From Saccharibacillus sacchari DSM 19268 (GTDB lineage: Bacteria; Bacillota; Bacilli; Paenibacillales; Paenibacillaceae), in the NCBI RefSeq assembly GCF_000585395.1, contig NZ_KK073875.1:3026177-3090176 (forward strand): a stretch of DNA of 64,000 bases, given 5' to 3'. The notes under the pieces were generated by a model. That model was given only the letters and a program-made list of their open reading frames with translations. It had not been told where the DNA came from and made no database searches. The position numbers and the translations under genes were made by a program. Shown in pieces: positions 60,899 to 64,000 of the stretch (its first letter is position 1; every line of letters begins with the position of its first letter).

Positions 60899-62170
60899 AT
60901 GTTCGCTAAAAAACTTATGATGCTGCCTGCCTTGATCCTGACCGCCGCAGCTGTGCTGTCCGGCTGCACGCAGGGCGGCAGCGCGGGCGAATCCGGGCAA
61001 AAGGTCATCAACATTTATCAGGGCAAAGTCGAGATTTCGGATCAGCTTCAGGAAATGAAAGAATTGTACGAATCGTCCCATCCGGGCGTCGTGCTGAATA
61101 TCCAATCGGTCGGCGGCGGCACGGACTATGCGGCTTCGCTGAAGTCCCGTTTTTCCGCGGGGGCCCAGCCTGACATTTTCACGATCGGAGGCTTCCAAGA
61201 ACGCGATCTGTGGCTGGAGTATCTGGAGGATTTATCGGATCAGCCGTGGACGGAGAATATGGACCAGGTGGCAAAAGATCCGATGAGCGCGGACGGGAAG
61301 CTGTACGGTTTTCCGCTGAACTATGAGGGTTACGGGTTCTTGTATAACAAAGACATTTTCGAGGAGGCGGGCGTGACCGAAGTTCCCAAGACGTTATCCG
61401 AGTTGGAAGCGGCCGCGCAAAAAATTCAGGACGCCGGCTATACGCCGTTCGTGAACGCTTATGCAGAATGGTGGGTGCTGGGCAATCATAACGTGAACGT
61501 GCCGTTTGCCCGCCAGGATGATCCGGAAGCCTTCATGCAGGCGTTGGACGAAGGAAACGCGGATATGGCGAGCAACGAGATTTTTGACGGCTGGTTGGAC
61601 TTGCTCGATCTTACGCTTAAGTACGGCAATGCCAACCCGCTGACGACCGATTACAATACGCAAATGTCCACGTTCGCCAACGGACAGGCCGCGATGACGC
61701 AGCAGGGCAACTGGGTACAGCCGACGCTCGACGGGATCAATCCCGATCTCAATGTGGGAATGATGCCGATGCCGATCAGCGACGATGCCGAGGCCAACGA
61801 CAAGCTGTTCGTGGGCGTGCCGACGTACTGGGTGATCAACAAAAACTCGCCGGTCAAAGAAGAAGCGAAAGAACTGCTTGATTGGATGGCAGGAACGCCG
61901 GAAGGACAACAGTTCCTGACCGAGAAGTTCCAGTTCATTCCGGCTTTCAACAATATCGAAGCGGCAGCGGAAGACATCGGACCGCTCGGCGGCGACCTTA
62001 CAACCTATATCGCGGACGGCAAAGCGCTCAATTGGTACTTCCAGCAGCTGCCGATCGGCACGCCGCAGGATTACGCCAGCTTGATGCAATCGTATATCGC
62101 GGGACGGGATACCAGAGAACAATTGCTCGATAATATGCAAGCCTCGTACGATAATCTCAAGGTCAGATAA
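60899..62170 (+). CDS. Carbohydrate ABC transporter substrate-binding lipoprotein
   Basis: Extracellular lipoprotein of 423 residues. The signal peptide KKLMMLPALILTAAAVLSGC has a lipobox LSGC with Cys23 as the lipid anchor. The mature part is a family 1 solute-binding protein: VINIYQGKVEI, LYGFPLNYEGYGFLYNKDIFEEAGV, and GQAAMTQQGNWVQPTL (Trp typical for sugar stacking). The ATG follows GGGGGAGAG, 13 bases behind the MalG-type gene. Type 1 proteins of this kind bind oligosaccharides or glycosides; no glycosidase gene is nearby to name one. A terminator follows. Confidence 0.93.
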   Translation: MFAKKLMMLPALILTAAAVLSGCTQGGSAGESGQKVINIYQGKVEISDQLQEMKELYESSHPGVVLNIQSVGGGTDYAASLKSRFSAGAQPDIFTIGGFQERDLWLEYLEDLSDQPWTENMDQVAKDPMSADGKLYGFPLNYEGYGFLYNKDIFEEAGVTEVPKTLSELEAAAQKIQDAGYTPFVNAYAEWWVLGNHNVNVPFARQDDPEAFMQALDEGNADMASNEIFDGWLDLLDLTLKYGNANPLTTDYNTQMSTFANGQAAMTQQGNWVQPTLDGINPDLNVGMMPMPISDDAEANDKLFVGVPTYWVINKNSPVKEEAKELLDWMAGTPEGQQFLTEKFQFIPAFNNIEAAAEDIGPLGGDLTTYIADGKALNWYFQQLPIGTPQDYASLMQSYIAGRDTREQLLDNMQASYDNLKVR

Positions 62171-62203
62171 GGCAAGCTTATTCGATAGAATGGGACTTGC
62201 GTA

Positions 62204-62240
62204 ACGCCCTCAGTCGGCATTTCGGCTGAGGGCTTTTTAT
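62204..62240 (+). terminator. Terminator after the sugar ABC operon
   Basis: GCCCTCAGTCGG-type arm pairs with CGGCTGAGGGC around CATTT and is followed by TTTTTA. Confidence 0.92.
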
Positions 62241-62318
62241 ATGGAAGGAAAATATTGAAAAAGTGCTGCTCAATTTTGTGTCCGTCCGTTTACCGCGGGT
62301 GCAAGAGGGCCTTTCTAA

Positions 62319-62327
62319 TGCTATAAT
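62319..62327 (+). promoter_or_regulatory. Extended -10 promoter of upp
   Basis: TGCTATAAT is an extended -10 box about 140 bases before upp. The leader of about 135 bases contains no recognised riboswitch or PyrR-type structure. Confidence 0.55.
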
Positions 62328-62467
62328 GGACAAGATTTACGGTGCGCCGCGTTCTGTATCAACCTTTACCGCAGGAAGCGGCGTGCCCGACGCGGAATTC
62401 GAGACGAATTACCCGAATAACGGACTTCTATTGGAGAAGCCGAACATGGTACGGAGGGACGAACCTT

Positions 62468-63097
62468 ATGAGCAAACTGGTGATTTGCGATCATCCGCTG
62501 ATCCAGCACAAACTGACTTTTATCCGAGACGTAAACACGAACACGAAAGATTTTAGAGAATTGGTCGACGAAGTCGCGACGCTGATGGCGTACGAAATTA
62601 CGCGCGAAGTTCCGTTGGAGTCGATTCCGGTGGAAACGCCGGTAACCAAGACCGAGGGCAAAGTGATCTCCGGCCGCATGTTGGGTCTGGTACCGATTCT
62701 GCGCGCAGGTCTGGGCATGCTCGACGGCGTACTGAAATTGCTTCCGGCGGCAAAAGTCGGACACGTCGGCCTGTTCCGCGATCCGCACACGCTTCAACCG
62801 GTCGAGTATTACGTGAAGCTGCCGACGGACGTGCAAGAGCGCGAGTTGATCGTGATCGATCCGATGCTGGCAACGGGCGGCTCCGCGATTGCGGCAATCG
62901 ACGTGCTCAAAAAGCGCGGCTGCACGCAAATCAAGATGATGAACCTGATCGCGGCGCCGGAAGGCGTGAAGGCCGTGCAGGACGCCCACCCGGACGTGGA
63001 TATCTATGTGGCCGCACTGGACGAGAAGCTCGACGACCACGGCTATATCGTTCCGGGGCTCGGCGATGCGGGCGACCGTCTGTACGGCACGAAGTAA
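62468..63097 (+). CDS. upp: Uracil phosphoribosyltransferase
   Basis: Pyrimidine salvage enzyme of 209 residues that makes UMP from uracil and PRPP. Motifs are [17 protein letters not shown], the PRPP loop [20 protein letters not shown] and the uracil-binding [18 protein letters not shown] at the end. ATG 62468 follows ACGGAGGGACGAACCTT. In Bacillus, glyA is directly followed by upp; here the ABC transporter operon separates them. It is followed by two palindromic repeats and wecB. Confidence 0.98.
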   Translation: MSKLVICDHPLIQHKLTFIRDVNTNTKDFRELVDEVATLMAYEITREVPLESIPVETPVTKTEGKVISGRMLGLVPILRAGLGMLDGVLKLLPAAKVGHVGLFRDPHTLQPVEYYVKLPTDVQERELIVIDPMLATGGSAIAAIDVLKKRGCTQIKMMNLIAAPEGVKAVQDAHPDVDIYVAALDEKLDDHGYIVPGLGDAGDRLYGTK

Positions 63098-63109
63098 GAA
63101 ATTAGAACT

Positions 63110-63255
63110 CGGTATCTTGACCGCTTAAGAGGTTAGGATACGCCCATCGAGATTTCGTACCTAACCCGTGTACGAAGTCTCCTGCGGAAAACCCGCTTGA
63201 ACCGTGCGTGTTTCCGATGAACGTAAACCTTAGATTTGATGCGGTTAAGGTACTC
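63110..63255. repeat. Palindromic repeat family 3, divergent copy
   Basis: Outer arms CTTGACCGC (63117-63125) and GCGGTTAAG (63241-63249) pair. Inside are GGTTAGGATACGCCC, which aligns with GGTTATGCCC of the next copy, one extra hairpin (GAGATTTCGTAC/GTACGAAGTCTC) and a second hairpin CGGAAA/TTTCCG that corresponds to the inner hairpin of the other copies. It lies head to tail with the next copy. Confidence 0.6.
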
Positions 63256-63256
63256 G

Positions 63257-63357
63257 TACCTTATCAACGCTAAAAGTAAGGTTATGCCCGCCGGAAGCCC
63301 ACCTAAAGCGTGTGGGTTTCCAGCGAACATAATCCTATGATTAAGAGTTGATAATGT
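63257..63357. repeat. Palindromic repeat family 3, copy 2 (before wecB)
   Basis: Outer arms TTATCAAC and GTTGATAA, middle AGGTTATG against CATAATCCT, inner hairpin GGAAGCCCAC / GTGTGGGTTTCC with loop CTAAAGC. It is clearly related to the copy at 19145, but paired positions differ together: TTGTCAAC/GTTGACAA there against TTATCAAC/GTTGATAA here. Confidence 0.82.
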
Positions 63358-63394
63358 ACTAGCTGGAACGGTTTGGAGAACGAAGTTAAAAAAG

Positions 63395-63426
63395 CGCTTT
63401 ATTTAATGAAGGAATTAAATAGAGCG
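63395..63426 (+). other. Stem-loop in the wecB leader
   Basis: CGCTTTATTTAAT and ATTAAATAGAGCG form a 13-bp stem with one G-U pair around GAAGGA, 60 bases before wecB. There is no T run. It may be a leader structure; no family is recognised. With the two repeats it accounts for the 388-base gap 63098-63485. Confidence 0.5.
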
Positions 63427-63485
63427 ACAACTGTTTTGGTTTCGAAAAGACCGGATCACGAACGGAAAGGTGAGGGAATATACTG

Positions 63486-64000
63486 ATGAAGAAGATCAAA
63501 GTCATGACCATCTTCGGCGTGCGTCCGGAAGCGATCAAGATGGCCCCGTTAATTCTTGAATTGGAGAAGCACCCGGAAGAAATCGAATCGATCGTCTGCG
63601 TTACGGCGCAGCATCGGCAGATGTTGGACCAGGTGCTTGAAGTATTCAAGATTACGCCGGATTACGATCTGGACGTCATGAAAGACCGCCAGACGCTGAA
63701 CGAGATTTCGATTCGCGTGTTGCAGGGACTGGAGCCGGTACTGCGCGAAGCGCAGCCGGATATCGTGCTGGTGCACGGCGACACGCTGACCACGTTCCTG
63801 GCCAGCTATTCGGCATTCATGCAGCAGATCAAAGTCGGACACGTGGAAGCGGGATTGCGGACCTGGAACAAGCTTTCGCCGTATCCGGAAGAAATGAACC
63901 GTCAGCTGACCGGCGTTTTGGCCGACCTGCATTTCGCGCCGACCTCTTGGTCGGCCGGGAATCTTGCGCAGGAGAACAAGTCAAAGTCAAGCGTTTTTGT
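63486..64000 (+). CDS. wecB: UDP-N-acetylglucosamine 2-epimerase, 3' end outside window
   Basis: First 171 residues of a non-hydrolysing epimerase that interconverts UDP-GlcNAc and UDP-ManNAc for wall teichoic acid or other surface glycans. The N-terminus [20 protein letters not shown], then [34 protein letters not shown] and [20 protein letters not shown] are all family-typical, with Asp and Glu of the active site present. ATG 63486 follows AAAGGTGAGGG. It follows upp as in related genomes. The reading frame is open to the window end. Confidence 0.95.
   Translation, partial: MKKIKVMTIFGVRPEAIKMAPLILELEKHPEEIESIVCVTAQHRQMLDQVLEVFKITPDYDLDVMKDRQTLNEISIRVLQGLEPVLREAQPDIVLVHGDTLTTFLASYSAFMQQIKVGHVEAGLRTWNKLSPYPEEMNRQLTGVLADLHFAPTSWSAGNLAQENKSKSSVF

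Noticed and set aside
63486-64000. wecB considered a broken gene because no stop is present
   Set aside because: The frame is intact and matches the family to the last base; it simply runs past the window end.

Overview
The window reads as chromosomal DNA of a spore-forming, high-GC member of the Paenibacillaceae (Paenibacillus or Saccharibacillus type). The clues are strong AGGAGG-type ribosome binding sites with many GTG and TTG starts, a Spo0E-like phosphatase, an AbrB-type regulator, Fur and Rex boxes of the Bacillus type, a HemAT aerotaxis sensor, and the Bacillus order prmC...ywlC-ywlE-ywlG-glyA...upp-wecB. A glutaminyl-tRNA synthetase gene is unusual for Firmicutes. No rRNA, tRNA, CRISPR array, prophage or complete insertion sequence was seen. 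The assignment to a family is inference; the genus cannot be fixed from this window.

Layout. 1-8.3 kb: AarF-like kinase (5' end outside the window), SulP anion transporter, DEAD-box RNA helicase with a long RGG-type tail, MarR regulator, Spo0E-like protein, an AbrB-like protein with extra zinc and HTH parts, and a Fur-controlled orphan siderophore ATPase. 8.4-14 kb: a flavin NADH oxidase behind three phased Rex-like operators, an APH-type kinase, a formate/nitrite channel with its own Rex-like box, a LOG-family hydrolase and an unknown membrane-anchored protein. 14-26 kb: molybdopterin oxidoreductase, MFS transporters, GNAT acetyltransferases, glnS, a TorD-like chaperone and gluconokinase. 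26-33.7 kb: an RND pump with a TetR regulator, a TetR plus paired SMR exporter operon, and cardiolipin synthase.

33.9-43.1 kb is the most distinctive region. Eight same-strand genes, seven of them overlapping or nearly touching, encode squalene/phytoene synthase, three CrtN/CrtP-type oxidoreductases, a CruF-type hydratase, an acyltransferase, a glycosyltransferase and type 2 IPP isomerase. Together they can be read as a route from farnesyl-PP to a C30 (diapo) carotenoid that is desaturated, oxidised at an end group, hydrated, glycosylated and acylated in the membrane.

43.6-49 kb: HemAT, YchF, a four-part zinc finger/HTH/DUF2087/GIY-YIG-like protein, and a CheX plus CheY-CheX pair. 49.3-64 kb: prfA, prmC, two tandem FtsW/RodA paralogues, ywlC, ywlE, a ZTP riboswitch ahead of ywlG-glyA, a sugar ABC transporter without ATPase, upp and the start of wecB.

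Three dispersed repeat families lie between genes: (1) four copies of a roughly 120-170 bp long palindrome, (2) two copies of a block ending in a long GCCGA pentanucleotide array, and (3) a roughly 95 bp palindrome whose copies differ by compensating changes on both arms. These repeats, the phased Rex sites, the carotenoid operon and several unusual domain architectures are the main points for a second look.
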